Part shown: positions 41,302 through 51,105 of the stretch, one piece after another
How the letters are laid out: the number at the start of each line of letters is the position of its first letter
Numbering within the stretch: the stretch's first letter is position 1
NCBI GenBank assembly: GCA_002416285.1
Contig: DICM01000034.1
Location: 1-64,000, forward strand
Direction: 5' to 3'
From: Caryophanales bacterium UBA5026
Lineage (GTDB): Bacteria > Bacillota_I > Bacilli_A > RF39 > UBA660
DNA length: 64,000 bases
Position numbers and translations under genes: made by a program
Notes under the pieces: model-generated
What the model was told of the DNA's origin: nothing
Databases searched by the model: none
What the model saw: only the letters and a program-made list of their open reading frames with translations

Positions 41302-43044
41302 TTATAATTCGTTTCCTATTCTTAATTCGACTATTTTCTGTGCGAGTCGGGCTTTTTCTAATGGATCAGTCTCATTCCGAATTTTTTCCTGTACTCGTTT
41401 ACATTCATATTTAATATTATACTCTTTAATCGTTTTTACATAATCATCGATTTCTTCTTCGGAATAATTTTCCTTTAAATTTAATTTTAGTATCTCATTA
41501 ATTGTCGTTTGGTTCTCCTCAGTTGCTTCTGTGAAAAAATCAGCTAAATTATAAAATTGATGTTGATGATAGAAACCCCAAAGTGAATTTGCAAGTTTGC
41601 GATACTTATCTGTAGGCATATAAGCTACTTTATTATGATAGATTTGAATAATAGTAAGATCATTCAACATGTAATAAAGCAAATTTTGTTCGGCTTTCCG
41701 ATACTTATTTTGTTTTGGTATTGATTTTTCTTGGATTGTTTTCACTTCACGTACACTTGCTTTTTCTTCCATTTCCTTTTTTAGCAAATCCATACTGAGT
41801 TTGGATTCTGTACTTAGTTTTTGTAAGGTTAATTCTTTTAATACTGGATCGTCAATTTTCGCTAATTCCTCAATAATCGTATGAATATATTTAGAATATT
41901 CTAGTTGATTTCCTAGATCCTTATCCTTTTTTAAGTAATTGAATTTAAAATCCATAATATTCATCGGATTTTCGATTTTTCGTAAGAATTTTTCTTTTCC
42001 ATATTTCTGAATATATTCATCCGGATCAAGATTTTCTTCTAGTCTTACTATTTTTGGCGTAATACCAATTTCTAACAGTTCATTACTACAAGATAAGGTA
42101 GCTTTTGCCCCTGCCTCATCGCCATCAAAACAAAGGATTACTTCTTTTGCCATTCTTTTTATCAGATTAGCTTGTATCTTTGTAACAGCTGTTCCCATCA
42201 TTGCAATAGCATTGGTTATTCCAACACTATATGCACGAATAACATCCATAAAACCTTCCATTACAATTATGTATCCTTCTAGTCTAGAAGTTTCTTTCGC
42301 ACGATGATAATTGTATATAAGTTCCCCTTTTTTAAAGATTTCTGTTTCCCTGGTATTGATATATTTTGAAGTATCAGTCGTATTATAGATTCGACCACTA
42401 TAACCTACTACTTGTCCATTTAAATCCCATAGCGGGAACATGATTCGATTGTAATAAAGGTCTTGGTAACCATAATCATTTTTGGTAATTAATCCAGTTT
42501 TAGTTAAATCATTAGGATTATATTGTTTTTGAAGTAATAATTTTGCTAAAACATCACGTTTTGTTAGTGATAATCCTATTCCAAATTCTTTCACCAACTC
42601 TTTATCAATTTTTCTTTTTTCTAAATAGTCTCTAGCTTCTTTTCCTTCCGCTGTATTAATATTATTCTGATAAAACTTTTGACTAATTTCATAGATATCA
42701 TATAATGTTTGATTTTTTTGAACAGTTTTATAAGTTGAGGTTAAATTTAATGGAATTCCAGCTTTGTCTGCCAATAATTTCATCGCCTCTATAAATGATA
42801 TATGCTCGTAATCCATGACAAATTTGAAGACATTACCACCGGCACCACAAGAAAAACAATGATAAATTTGTTTCTCCTTTGAAACACTCATACTTGGTGA
42901 GTGATCGTCATGAAAAGGACAAACGCCAAAGAAATTCTTTCCTTTTCCTGTTAAAGGTAAATATCCACTTATAACATCGACAATATCCACACTGCTACGA
43001 ACTTTTTGAATTAAATCTTCATCTATTTTGTCAACTGCTGTCAT
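41302..43044 (-). CDS. dnaG: DNA primase DnaG
   Basis: Makes RNA primers for replication. 580 residues: N-terminal CHC2 zinc finger with [31 protein letters not shown] domain with EGFMDVI and [11 protein letters not shown]; a C-terminal helicase-binding region. The frame could be extended 50 codons upstream, but GGAGTTTGATACT before this ATG and the normal length (starting [16 protein letters not shown]) decide the start. First gene of the dnaG-rpoD-trmK operon. Confidence 0.95.
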   Translation of the reverse strand: MTAVDKIDEDLIQKVRSSVDIVDVISGYLPLTGKGKNFFGVCPFHDDHSPSMSVSKEKQIYHCFSCGAGGNVFKFVMDYEHISFIEAMKLLADKAGIPLNLTSTYKTVQKNQTLYDIYEISQKFYQNNINTAEGKEARDYLEKRKIDKELVKEFGIGLSLTKRDVLAKLLLQKQYNPNDLTKTGLITKNDYGYQDLYYNRIMFPLWDLNGQVVGYSGRIYNTTDTSKYINTRETEIFKKGELIYNYHRAKETSRLEGYIIVMEGFMDVIRAYSVGITNAIAMMGTAVTKIQANLIKRMAKEVILCFDGDEAGAKATLSCSNELLEIGITPKIVRLEENLDPDEYIQKYGKEKFLRKIENPMNIMDFKFNYLKKDKDLGNQLEYSKYIHTIIEELAKIDDPVLKELTLQKLSTESKLSMDLLKKEMEEKASVREVKTIQEKSIPKQNKYRKAEQNLLYYMLNDLTIIQIYHNKVAYMPTDKYRKLANSLWGFYHQHQFYNLADFFTEATEENQTTINEILKLNLKENYSEEEIDDYVKTIKEYNIKYECKRVQEKIRNETDPLEKARLAQKIVELRIGNEL

Positions 43045-43179
43045 AGTATCAAACTCCCTATAACTTAAATATACGACATTTTTCTTTAAAATCCTTTTTT
43101 TGTAAGAAAAAAAGTGAACTTTTTTGATATTTTTGGCTATTTTTTGCTTTTTTGGATAAAATAATAGCAGGTTACGTGT

Positions 43180-43722
43180 ATGAATTTGAAACATTGGAAA
43201 ATAATAGATACTTTATTGTTGTTTGGCATTTCCTTTTTAGTGCATTTTTTGTATGAATGGTTTCCCAATCCTCTCAGTGCAGTATTCGCACCAGTGAATG
43301 AAAGTATATGGGAACATATGAAATTGCTTTCTACTACATTCTTTCTAAATGCGATATTAGAATATTTCCTATTTTATATATTAAAATGGAAATATGAAAA
43401 TCTATTCTTGGGTGCTTTTCTTTCGGCATTGCTTAGTATTCCAATTTATTTCCTGTTTTATTTACCAGTTCATTATTTATTTGGTTATTTCATGTGGTAT
43501 GCAATACTTTTATTATTTTTAATATTCTTATTTTTTAATATTTTCATGTATTTATTCCTACAGAGAAAATACTACAAGAATGGAAATACCGTTGCTTTTA
43601 TTGGATTTATTGCATTATTTATCTTATTTAGTTATTTAACTTATCGACCAATTAAGCAAGACTTATTTTTTGATCATAAAGAGCAAAAATACAGTATAAA
43701 CAATTATGTTATCGCATCATAA
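43180..43722 (+). CDS. DUF6512-like membrane protein
   Basis: A 180-residue protein with six hydrophobic spans. It has FLVHFLYEWFPNPLSAVFAPVNESIWEHMKLL near the N-terminus; the NESxxEHxK segment is characteristic of the DUF6512 family of Firmicutes membrane proteins. No function is known. Starts at an ATG after AGCAGGTTACGTGT; a TATAAT-like -10 (ATAAAATAATAG) is at about 43155. Divergent from dnaG. Confidence 0.7.
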   Translation: MNLKHWKIIDTLLLFGISFLVHFLYEWFPNPLSAVFAPVNESIWEHMKLLSTTFFLNAILEYFLFYILKWKYENLFLGAFLSALLSIPIYFLFYLPVHYLFGYFMWYAILLLFLIFLFFNIFMYLFLQRKYYKNGNTVAFIGFIALFILFSYLTYRPIKQDLFFDHKEQKYSINNYVIAS

Positions 43723-43745
43723 AAGGGAAGAAAATCTTCCCTTTG
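43721..43745. terminator. Bidirectional terminator
   Basis: AAAGGGAAGA, loop AAA, TCTTCCCTTT between the DUF6512-like gene and comEC. Confidence 0.8.
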
Positions 43746-43746
43746 T

Positions 43747-45759
43747 CTATGTAAACGCTAATGCATTAGCGGCCCCGAAGGCTATTTTATACTTTTTCTC
43801 TTGATAAAAAATAAATCTTATCATTCCTTGCCTACTTGTCATTAACACATTAATATTTCGCTTATAAAGTTTTTCTAGGACCTCTTTAGATGGATGACCA
43901 TAAGTGTTTTTTAAGCCAACCGATATAATTCCAAAATTCGGTTTTACAAAGTCTAGAAACAAATCTGAAGTACTCGTTTTCGATCCATGGTGACCTATCT
44001 TTAGTATATCCACAGGTAGCGTGGAATATTCCTCTAAAATTCTTTTTTCAACTTCCGTAGATGCATCTCCCATTAGTAGGATATGTCTCTCTTGCAATTT
44101 TGTGTATAATACTAAACTATTATTGTTCTCATTCGTATATTGTTTTTGATTGATAGAATAAAAATGAATGGATCCCACTTTTAAAGTTAAGTCCGTTAAA
44201 TGGTTCCAAGAAATATTCTCTTTGGTAGCCTTGTGTTGAATCAAAAGTTCTAATTCGTTACTATCACCTAAATTAAAATAAATTTTTTTAATAGGAAATC
44301 TACCAATTAAATTAAGTGCTTCTCCGGCATGATCTTGATCTCCATGGGTTAAAATTAAAGCAGATAAAGAATGGATTCCACGTGCTTTTAAATATGGGAT
44401 CAAAATAGAATCTGTTATGGAAATTGTGTTTCTTTTTTTCCAGTCTTCCTGTTTAAATTCTATTTTCCCACCCGTATCGATTAATACAACAGTGTCACGT
44501 TGGATCAATAATGTTGCATCTCCTTGCCCTACATCAAAAGAAATGAGCTCTGTTGTTGGAAATAGGTAAAAATGATAATGATGGATAATCAGAAAAAGAA
44601 CTAACAACAATATCAAAATTCTCTTTTTGTAATATAAAATACCGATAATTAAAGCAATAAGAAATAGTAGTGAAATCATATCTAGATATCCAAATGAGAT
44701 TTTACTAGGAATACTATTTAATAAATTGCTAAACCATTCTAACAAAACAATTGCTAAATGAAAAAATGGTTCTGCAAAAGGAATGATTAATATAATAATT
44801 GAAAGAGGAAAAACTAAAAAGCTTACATACGGAATATAGATAATATTAAATATTGGTGTTAAAACATTGATTGAATAAAAATAGTTAATGGTTATAGGCA
44901 TGCTTACTAAAAACGAAATCAAGGAACAATGATATAGTTTTCGAATGTATGATACTTTATTATCTTGCCGAAAATAAATAAGTGAGAAAGATACTAAAAA
45001 ACTATAAAGAAAACCCAAATGGTACCAGTAATAAGGATTCCATATTAAAAATATAAAAAACGTTACAATAAGAAGTTCTAAGGAATTGTACTTCCAATGC
45101 ATAATTTTTTTTATCTCGATGAGAAAAAACATGACAATTGCCCTTAAAACAGAAGGAGTAAAATCTACTAAAAAAGCAAAAAAGAATAAAATGCTGACAC
45201 AGAAGACTACTGTTGTCTTTTTCTTTTTCGGAAGAAAAAATAAAATAATATCTACTATAATGGCAATGTGCGATCCTGAAACTGCCATTAAGTGGCTCAC
45301 TCCTAAATCACGATAGGTACTCATCATTTCTTCTCCCTGGATATCGGTGATTCCAAAAAGAAATAATTTTATATTTGATCCTTCATGAAAAGATTCGATA
45401 TAGTTTAATGTTTTATTCTTTATCTGATAAAATACATTAATCTTTTTGCTCTTAATTGATAAAGTATCGATTTCCATAATCCAGTTGATCTTTCTTGATT
45501 TCAAATATGTCATATAATTGAACTGATATGGATTACTTGGTCCGGTTGGATTTTTTAATGTCCCGGATAATTCTATTTTCATTCCCAGTTTTAATTGCTG
45601 TGATAGTTCTTTCATTTCTTTTTCAGTTTTAAAATAATAAAATCCTATTACTTTTTCTTTTCCTTTTATAATAATCTGTAACTGGTTTCCTTCAATTTTA
45701 TAATTGATTATATTCCCATTTATTGAGGTTGTAGAATCATTATACTTGGTAAAGTTCAC
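43747..45759 (-). CDS. comEC: DNA internalisation channel ComEC/Rec2, N-terminus probably frameshifted
   Basis: Membrane channel for uptake of single-stranded DNA. The 670 residues contain the OB-like domain (about 1-110, NFTKYNDSTTSING and ITDIQGEEMMSTYRD), the competence domain with many spans (about 150-380), and the C-terminal metallo-beta-lactamase-like domain (FDVGQGDATLLI, THGDQDHAGE, ILKIGHHGSKTSTS). The GTG start has no ribosome site, and the usual first membrane span is missing. That span is encoded in another frame just upstream (FFYSLFLFMNFF); removing one T at 45763-45766 would fuse them. So the gene is either mildly broken or has an indel there. Confidence 0.85.
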   Translation of the reverse strand: MNFTKYNDSTTSINGNIINYKIEGNQLQIIIKGKEKVIGFYYFKTEKEMKELSQQLKLGMKIELSGTLKNPTGPSNPYQFNYMTYLKSRKINWIMEIDTLSIKSKKINVFYQIKNKTLNYIESFHEGSNIKLFLFGITDIQGEEMMSTYRDLGVSHLMAVSGSHIAIIVDIILFFLPKKKKTTVVFCVSILFFFAFLVDFTPSVLRAIVMFFLIEIKKIMHWKYNSLELLIVTFFIFLIWNPYYWYHLGFLYSFLVSFSLIYFRQDNKVSYIRKLYHCSLISFLVSMPITINYFYSINVLTPIFNIIYIPYVSFLVFPLSIIILIIPFAEPFFHLAIVLLEWFSNLLNSIPSKISFGYLDMISLLFLIALIIGILYYKKRILILLLVLFLIIHHYHFYLFPTTELISFDVGQGDATLLIQRDTVVLIDTGGKIEFKQEDWKKRNTISITDSILIPYLKARGIHSLSALILTHGDQDHAGEALNLIGRFPIKKIYFNLGDSNELELLIQHKATKENISWNHLTDLTLKVGSIHFYSINQKQYTNENNNSLVLYTKLQERHILLMGDASTEVEKRILEEYSTLPVDILKIGHHGSKTSTSDLFLDFVKPNFGIISVGLKNTYGHPSKEVLEKLYKRNINVLMTSRQGMIRFIFYQEKKYKIAFGAANALAFT

Positions 45760-45811
45760 TTGAAAAGAAATTCATAAAAAGGAAAAGAGAATAGAAAAAC
45801 AAAATAATAAT

Positions 45812-46471
45812 TTAAATGATAATCTGATCTTTGATTTTAGCAAAAACAGATTCTCCAATTCCTTTTACATTCATGATATCTTCAATTGATTCAAAAGGTT
45901 GGCTTTCACGGTAACTAATAATATCTTTTGCTTTTGCTTCACCAATCCCGCTCAATGTCATAAGCTCCTCTTTTGAAGCTTTATTGATTGAAATCTTCGT
46001 TGATTTTTTATCTGGCTCACTTGGTTCAGCTGGATAACTACAAGCATCATTAATAGTATCTGGGCAATTGCATGGAATTGGTACCTCAACATATTCTGTA
46101 ACTACTTTACTCTTTTCATATGTCGCAATTTCTTCTTTAGTATAGACATAGATTGTCATTTGATCTTCAAGTCGCTTACTCAAATTTAAATAATAGATAT
46201 CAGATTCTTCTAATATCCCACCAGCATAATTAATCGCATCATTGACACGATCTCCTGACGTTACTTCATAAACCCCCGGATTTACAACAGCACCTTTCAC
46301 ATCAACTTTAAAGGTTTGGACTTCAGAAGGAGCTGGTTCTTCTTTTAAATTTAATTCAACCGGAGCAGCCTCAGTAGATTCCTTTCCTTTTACAAACCAA
46401 AAACTACCAACTAAACAAATTAGAAGAAAACCTATTATATACAAGCGATATTGATATATATATTTCTTCAT
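45812..46471 (-). CDS. comEA: Competence DNA receptor ComEA-like protein
   Basis: Membrane-anchored DNA-binding protein. 219 residues: N-terminal span (about 9-26), a SLBB/soluble-ligand domain (about 52-100, VDVKGAVVNPGVYEVTSGDRVNDAI), a linker with CNCPDTINDACSYP and a C-terminal helix-hairpin-helix domain (about 155-219, ISINKASKEELMTLSGIGEAKAKDII). TAGGAGGTG precedes the ATG; the listed GTG six bases earlier is unlikely. comEC follows, as in other Firmicutes. Confidence 0.92.
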   Translation of the reverse strand: MKKYIYQYRLYIIGFLLICLVGSFWFVKGKESTEAAPVELNLKEEPAPSEVQTFKVDVKGAVVNPGVYEVTSGDRVNDAINYAGGILEESDIYYLNLSKRLEDQMTIYVYTKEEIATYEKSKVVTEYVEVPIPCNCPDTINDACSYPAEPSEPDKKSTKISINKASKEELMTLSGIGEAKAKDIISYRESQPFESIEDIMNVKGIGESVFAKIKDQIII

Positions 46472-46494
46472 ATTCACCTCCTAAAACAACATAC

Positions 46495-46521
46495 AAAAAA
46501 AAGAGGTCATTTCCTCTTTTT
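46495..46521 (-). terminator. Intrinsic terminator after the rseP operon
   Basis: On the minus strand AAAAGAGG-AAATGA-CCTCTTTT and a long T run, between the 113-residue gene and comEA. Confidence 0.85.
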
Positions 46522-46861
46522 ACAACCATTTTGTTTGCTCATGACCAGCGCCTAAAAGTTCATAAGCCATTTTTAAGCGATCTAATTCATCTTTAAAATC
46601 TAAATAATAAGGTAAATTATCAGAGTAGTAGTTTTCCTGAACAAAATCAAAGAAGTGAAGATCGGTTACATATAACCCCACTATTTGATCTACTCTTTTT
46701 ACTTCGTCAATGCATTCTTCCATAGTTTCCATCGAACGAATATAATCTTTGTAAGAATTAATTAGATTTTTACTGATTAAATCAGCACGTTGATAATTGT
46801 AATTAACAATTTTATCGTAATTTGGACAGTGTTCTAATAAGTTTAATACTGCTCCCACCAT
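46520..46861 (-). CDS. 113-residue hypothetical protein of the rseP operon
   Basis: A soluble, mainly helical acidic protein, MVGAVLNLLEHCPNYDKIVN and onward, with no membrane span. It is unlike any family I recognise. It follows rseP by 11 bases in the same direction (GGAGGAAGTACT precedes the ATG), and is followed by a strong terminator, so it is the end of the cdsA-rseP operon. Its neighbourhood gives no clear function. Confidence 0.55.
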   Translation of the reverse strand: MVGAVLNLLEHCPNYDKIVNYNYQRADLISKNLINSYKDYIRSMETMEECIDEVKRVDQIVGLYVTDLHFFDFVQENYYSDNLPYYLDFKDELDRLKMAYELLGAGHEQTKWL

Positions 46862-46872
46862 AGTACTTCCTC

Positions 46873-47910
46873 CTAAAATAAACGAATAATATCATTAAAA
46901 GTAATTACAACCATAAGTAACATTAATATTACAAATCCTACTGCATGAATTGTATTTTCAAGTTTTGGTTCGACAGGTTTTCCTTTTATTTTTTCAATAA
47001 TCAAGAATAAAAGTCGACCACCATCGAACGCTGGAAAAGGAATAATATTTATAAATCCAACATTAATACATAAATAAGCAATTAAATAAACAATGCTTAA
47101 GAATCCCGCTCGAGCGCTTTCTCCTACAACATTAAAGATTCCAACGGGTCCTGATAGACTATTTAAACTTAGTTTACCTGAAAATAAATAACCTAGAATC
47201 AAGCACATTTGTTCCATTAAACTTCCTGTTTTTAAAAATGCATATTTGATTGATTCCCAAATTCCATGTTTCGCACTATTATCAAGAGCAAAGCCATAGG
47301 AATAACTTGTTTTCTCATCTTTTACTATCTTCTCAGGTTTTATCTGAACTGTTTTAGAAGTTCCATCTTTGCTCTCTATTTTTAGAGATATCGTATCTCC
47401 GATTCTTACTTGAAATTCTAATAGAAACCGATCTACTGTCGATAGTTTAGTATTATCGATTGCTCTAATTTTATCTCCAGCTTGTAAACCAGCAATGGCA
47501 GAAGGCGAATCCTCTTCTACATATGATATTCGTGGAGTCATCGTTGGAGCACCATTGATTAATGCGATTACAAACAGTAAAATAAGCGCTAACAAGAAAT
47601 TGAATAAAACTCCTGCTGTAATTGTTAGAAAACGCTGCCACCAAGTTTTTGCTTGCATCGTTTTTTCAAACGGAATATCTCGGTCAGCTTCGATATCTTC
47701 ACCGGCCATACTAACGTATCCTCCAATTGGAAATAACCGAATAGAATATGTCGTTTCATCATTTTTTCGATTGAAACTATATAACTTTGGACCCATTCCA
47801 AGTGAAAATTCATAGACATAAATTCCTGCCTTCTTCGCAAATAGGAAATGCCCAAACTCATGGATCATAATTGTGACTAACAATACAAAAATAAAGTAAA
47901 TTATTGTCAT
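46873..47910 (-). CDS. rseP: Site-2 intramembrane metalloprotease RseP (RasP)
   Basis: Zinc protease that cleaves anti-sigma factors and signal-peptide remnants within the membrane. 345 residues with HEFGH (H17-H21) as HExxH in the first span, a PDZ domain (about 110-190, VEEDSPSAIAGLQAGDKIRAID), and the NIIPFPAFDGGRLLF motif with the third zinc ligand. In Bacillus it acts on RsiW and FtsL. Located after cdsA, as usual, though dxr is missing between them. Confidence 0.93.
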   Translation of the reverse strand: MTIIYFIFVLLVTIMIHEFGHFLFAKKAGIYVYEFSLGMGPKLYSFNRKNDETTYSIRLFPIGGYVSMAGEDIEADRDIPFEKTMQAKTWWQRFLTITAGVLFNFLLALILLFVIALINGAPTMTPRISYVEEDSPSAIAGLQAGDKIRAIDNTKLSTVDRFLLEFQVRIGDTISLKIESKDGTSKTVQIKPEKIVKDEKTSYSYGFALDNSAKHGIWESIKYAFLKTGSLMEQMCLILGYLFSGKLSLNSLSGPVGIFNVVGESARAGFLSIVYLIAYLCINVGFINIIPFPAFDGGRLLFLIIEKIKGKPVEPKLENTIHAVGFVILMLLMVVITFNDIIRLF

Positions 47911-47923
47911 AGACGCCTCTTTT

Positions 47924-48718
47924 CTATATGATTGGTAAGAAGAATATAAAGCCTAAAACCAAGAAAATCATACTGTCAAAGCGGTCTAATATTCCACCAT
48001 GACCTGGCAAAAGATTGGAAAAATCTTTCACACCATAATATCTTTTAACAGATGATAACACTAAATCACCAAACTGACTTAAAACGGATAGAAATAAACT
48101 CATAAAAATGACTGCGGCAATGGATAAAGTTGGATCAACTACAACATGAAAGAATAAAGTGCTGATACAAACTCCAAAGAACGTTCCACCAATCATTCCC
48201 TCAAGTGTTTTTTTTGGAGAGATGACGGTTAACGGGTGTTTTCCAATAAAGTATCCGACAAAATAAGCATATGTATCCGTAAATACTGAGATACAAAATA
48301 AATATAACAACATATTTAATCCTGTATTACGGACTAAAATTAGTAAGGAGAAAGAGAGCCCTAGAAAAAATATTCCTCCTATTAAATAAAATGCATCCAC
48401 AACACTATAAATACTTCTATCATGATATAAAACAACAGGGGTTAAAAATACTAAAAAGACTCCTGCAAGAATACGAAAATCAATTGTAAATGATATTCCT
48501 GACCCCGAATCTGATAAGACGATTAGTGCCATCATTATATAAGAAATAAGACTTATAAAGAGTGGCAATTCTTTCTTTGCTTGCTTTACATTTAAAAACT
48601 CATGAAGTGCAAGAAGCGAAATAATAAAGATTCCTAATTTAAAAACAGTTCCACCCTGTATCATTACAGGTAAGGCAATTGCTAGCGCAATAATAGCTGT
48701 TATAACGCGTTGTAACAT
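47924..48718 (-). CDS. cdsA: Phosphatidate cytidylyltransferase CdsA
   Basis: Makes CDP-diacylglycerol, precursor of bacterial phospholipids. 264 residues and about eight spans. The family signature near the C-terminus is present: SQFGDLVLSSVKRYYGVKDFSNLLPGHGGILDRFDSMIF, with the catalytic aspartates of DLVLSSxKRxxxxKD and GHGGxLDRxD. AGGGAGGTTTT precedes the ATG. Heads the operon with rseP (13 bases downstream). uppS, its common upstream neighbour, is absent. Confidence 0.94.
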   Translation of the reverse strand: MLQRVITAIIALAIALPVMIQGGTVFKLGIFIISLLALHEFLNVKQAKKELPLFISLISYIMMALIVLSDSGSGISFTIDFRILAGVFLVFLTPVVLYHDRSIYSVVDAFYLIGGIFFLGLSFSLLILVRNTGLNMLLYLFCISVFTDTYAYFVGYFIGKHPLTVISPKKTLEGMIGGTFFGVCISTLFFHVVVDPTLSIAAVIFMSLFLSVLSQFGDLVLSSVKRYYGVKDFSNLLPGHGGILDRFDSMIFLVLGFIFFLPII

Positions 48719-48775
48719 AGTTAAAACCTCCCTATTTTCTTACTCATTATAATATATTTTATGTTTTTTTACAAG

Positions 48776-48806
48776 TAAAAAGGAGAAAAATATACTTCTT
48801 CTCCTA
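48776..48806 (-). terminator. Intrinsic terminator after the 169-residue gene
   Basis: On the minus strand AGGAGAA pairs with TTCTCCT around an 11-base loop, with a T run after. Confidence 0.65.
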
Positions 48807-48826
48807 TTAAGCTCATCATTTTATTT

Positions 48827-49336
48827 TTATTCTGCTTTCACAATATATTTTAAAACTTCATGATCTTGTATTTTCTTACGGATTGGCATTTCATAAAAAT
48901 CGTTCATATTAAATGATTTTTTTAGTTGCTCTTCACTGGTACTTGTTGTATATAAACTTACCATAACTAGTTCTACATCAATTGCAATACCATGTTTTTC
49001 TAAACTAATTTTAACCGGAATTTTATTCCCGTTTCGTTCTCCAAAGGCAGCAACTACATTATAGATTGTTTCTCTTTCCCAAAGTCCATTTTTACTAAGT
49101 GCAAGTTCTAATTTTCCCTCTTCATAAGTTTGATTTGAAAGCTCATCTAAAGATATAAAAGAAGATGTATCAAAGACAAACTCAATTGTTCCATTTACAA
49201 TTTGTTCTCCAATTTGTCTTGGATAAAATCCCATAACTCCTTGAATACTCACAATTGCTTGTCCCTGATAATTACGACTCCTAAAGTTTAGTTCTGAATT
49301 AGATACCTGAAATTCATGATTATTGATTTTTAACAT
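48827..49336 (-). CDS. 169-residue hypothetical protein
   Basis: Soluble beta-rich protein with no signal peptide or membrane segment, beginning MLKINNHEFQVSNSELNFRS. The even beta-strand pattern and lack of catalytic motifs suggest a binding domain; I recognise no family. GGGTGATAGA lies before the ATG. It is a short distance downstream of the large pilin gene and co-directional, but its own ribosome site and terminator suggest separate expression. Confidence 0.5.
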   Translation of the reverse strand: MLKINNHEFQVSNSELNFRSRNYQGQAIVSIQGVMGFYPRQIGEQIVNGTIEFVFDTSSFISLDELSNQTYEEGKLELALSKNGLWERETIYNVVAAFGERNGNKIPVKISLEKHGIAIDVELVMVSLYTTSTSEEQLKKSFNMNDFYEMPIRKKIQDHEVLKYIVKAE

Positions 49337-49374
49337 TCTATCACCCTATCCATTATATCACAAAATTATAGTTT

Positions 49375-51015
49375 TTAATTAGTTATTGATACTACAGGAC
49401 GGAACGAAAATCCGCTATGTGGACCACTATACGCACTGCTGAAACTACCCAGCCCAGCAAACGATGTGTAATAGAAAGAGGCACCACGATTGAACCACGG
49501 AAGAGAGGCATGTGGCAGGTAACTATGCTTTGTGCTCCATCCTCCTCGGTCTGTACCACTCCATGCTGTTCCATCATATCGGTTAGCTCCATTACTCGTT
49601 TCATAGACTCCATCTCCATATACGGTTGCATCATAATCCATTCCTACACTGTTTAATAGATTACTTGTTGGGGTTGTATATTTCGTAATATGTGTATTTG
49701 CTATTTTATTGTACTCTTCTGCCCCGAATCCACTACTTGCTAACAAATTATTATATACTGCCATTGTTCTTTCCCATGATCCACCACTCATATCATATAC
49801 ACCAGTGATGTTCCATGTAGTACTTGCTTTTACTCCAATTTCACTATCATATGGATTTTTACAAGTCGCTAAAGTTGATGTACTCGCACTTGCAGTATCT
49901 CCTGCACATCCTGTTATATAATTTTGATTATTGTTAATGTAGACCTCATTTGTATTTGCACCATAACTAGAGAGGGTTAAATAGTAAATTGCTCCCCATT
50001 CTAGATTTGTTGCCATGTGTGTGTCGACACTAGATGAAGTCCATCCATAGGTTGCATTATCTTTCATTGCTAAACTTGCTTTATATGCATTTGATATGTT
50101 CATACATCTCCATGAATTAACATTTGGAACTACTTTAATAGTCTTTGTTGCTACATTATCTCCTGCCACTGGACAAGTCCAATCAGAATAATATCCATTA
50201 GCTATTCCCTCAACTGCGGTTGGTTCAAATTTTGCTACCCAAAATCCATTCTGATTAATATCATTTTGAAAAGCTGGATGGGTAAAATAATACATAGATG
50301 TATCTTTGGTTCCTGCTACATATCCACTAGTCTCAATATTTGTTCCATCAGCTGTTGTATCACCTGTTCCTTTTAGAAACTTCACATCGATAGTACCTGC
50401 GGTACTGCTGTGATAGCCACTGGTGATTTTATAGGCATATCTTGGGATCCATACCCAGTATGATCCGTCAATTGTTTTAACATTGGCCCATAATTGATTG
50501 CTGTAGTCATACCACTCTGGATCATCCACAGTCGTTACTGTTTCTACTCCATTCACCCACTTTATTGGTGTCATTCCTTCACTTAAAACTGGGGCATTGG
50601 CTGCTTCTTTTTCCGTCGCTGGCTCACAACTTACTTCTGTTTTTTCACTATTGACCTTAGCTTTCCCATTTGCATAATCCACAATATATTGATCAAACTG
50701 AAACGAGCCACTCCCGACCGTTCCATCTTTGATGATGACACAAACTGCTGTTGGTTCTTTTCCTTTATAATTCACATTGGTTAAAGTGCTTAAATCATAG
50801 GTACCATCAACTCTAGTTGTATAGTTTCCGGTATCGATCATATTTTGTAGATCTGATTTTTCTATCGCATCAATATAGCCATAAGTACTTGATTCTGCTG
50901 CTCCTTTTTTTGCACTATCAATCACACCCAAGATCATTGGGGTTGCGATAAGCGCTATAATCGCTAATATTACAATTACTGCTAATAATTCGATTAAGGT
51001 AAATCCTTTTTTCAT
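49375..51015 (-). CDS. Large type IV pilin-like protein with a C-terminal lectin/formylglycine-enzyme-like adhesin domain
   Basis: A 546-residue prepilin: MKKGFTLIELLAVIVILAII, cleaved after Gly with Glu at +5. A small N-terminal pilin domain (to about 145) precedes about 400 residues rich in Trp, Tyr, Gly, Ser, Asn and Thr. Segments VWIPRYAYKI, GFWVAKFEPTA, MSGGSWER and the end WFNRGASFYY...GFSFRPVV resemble the SUMF1/C-type lectin fold also used by diversity-generating retroelement targets. A reverse transcriptase is not in the window. AAGAAGGAG decides this start over a longer one. Codon use looks more GC-rich than its neighbours. The 190-base leader has unusual control signals (see 51045-51202). 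Confidence 0.8.
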   Translation of the reverse strand: MKKGFTLIELLAVIVILAIIALIATPMILGVIDSAKKGAAESSTYGYIDAIEKSDLQNMIDTGNYTTRVDGTYDLSTLTNVNYKGKEPTAVCVIIKDGTVGSGSFQFDQYIVDYANGKAKVNSEKTEVSCEPATEKEAANAPVLSEGMTPIKWVNGVETVTTVDDPEWYDYSNQLWANVKTIDGSYWVWIPRYAYKITSGYHSSTAGTIDVKFLKGTGDTTADGTNIETSGYVAGTKDTSMYYFTHPAFQNDINQNGFWVAKFEPTAVEGIANGYYSDWTCPVAGDNVATKTIKVVPNVNSWRCMNISNAYKASLAMKDNATYGWTSSSVDTHMATNLEWGAIYYLTLSSYGANTNEVYINNNQNYITGCAGDTASASTSTLATCKNPYDSEIGVKASTTWNITGVYDMSGGSWERTMAVYNNLLASSGFGAEEYNKIANTHITKYTTPTSNLLNSVGMDYDATVYGDGVYETSNGANRYDGTAWSGTDRGGWSTKHSYLPHASLPWFNRGASFYYTSFAGLGSFSSAYSGPHSGFSFRPVVSITN

Positions 51016-51044
51016 TTTCTCACTCCTTCTTACTTTACTACACG

Positions 51045-51073
51045 AAAAAGAACTTAACCACTTAGTCAAGTTC
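51045..51073 (-). terminator. Intrinsic terminator in the pilin leader (attenuator candidate)
   Basis: On the minus strand GAACTTGAC, loop TAAGTG, GTTAAGTTC, then five T. A nine-base stem with one G-T pair, 30 bases before the pilin start codon, so transcripts from the leader promoter would normally stop before the gene. Confidence 0.75.
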
Positions 51074-51105
51074 CTTTATCATAAATCTTACAATACTTTA
51101 GAGGG

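Noticed and set aside
47495..47815. 106-residue plus-strand ORF antisense to rseP
   Set aside because: Shadow frame of a clearly real metalloprotease gene.
49380..49480. Variable repeat of a diversity-generating retroelement
   Set aside because: Only the protein end resembles such targets; no template repeat or reverse transcriptase was seen in the window.
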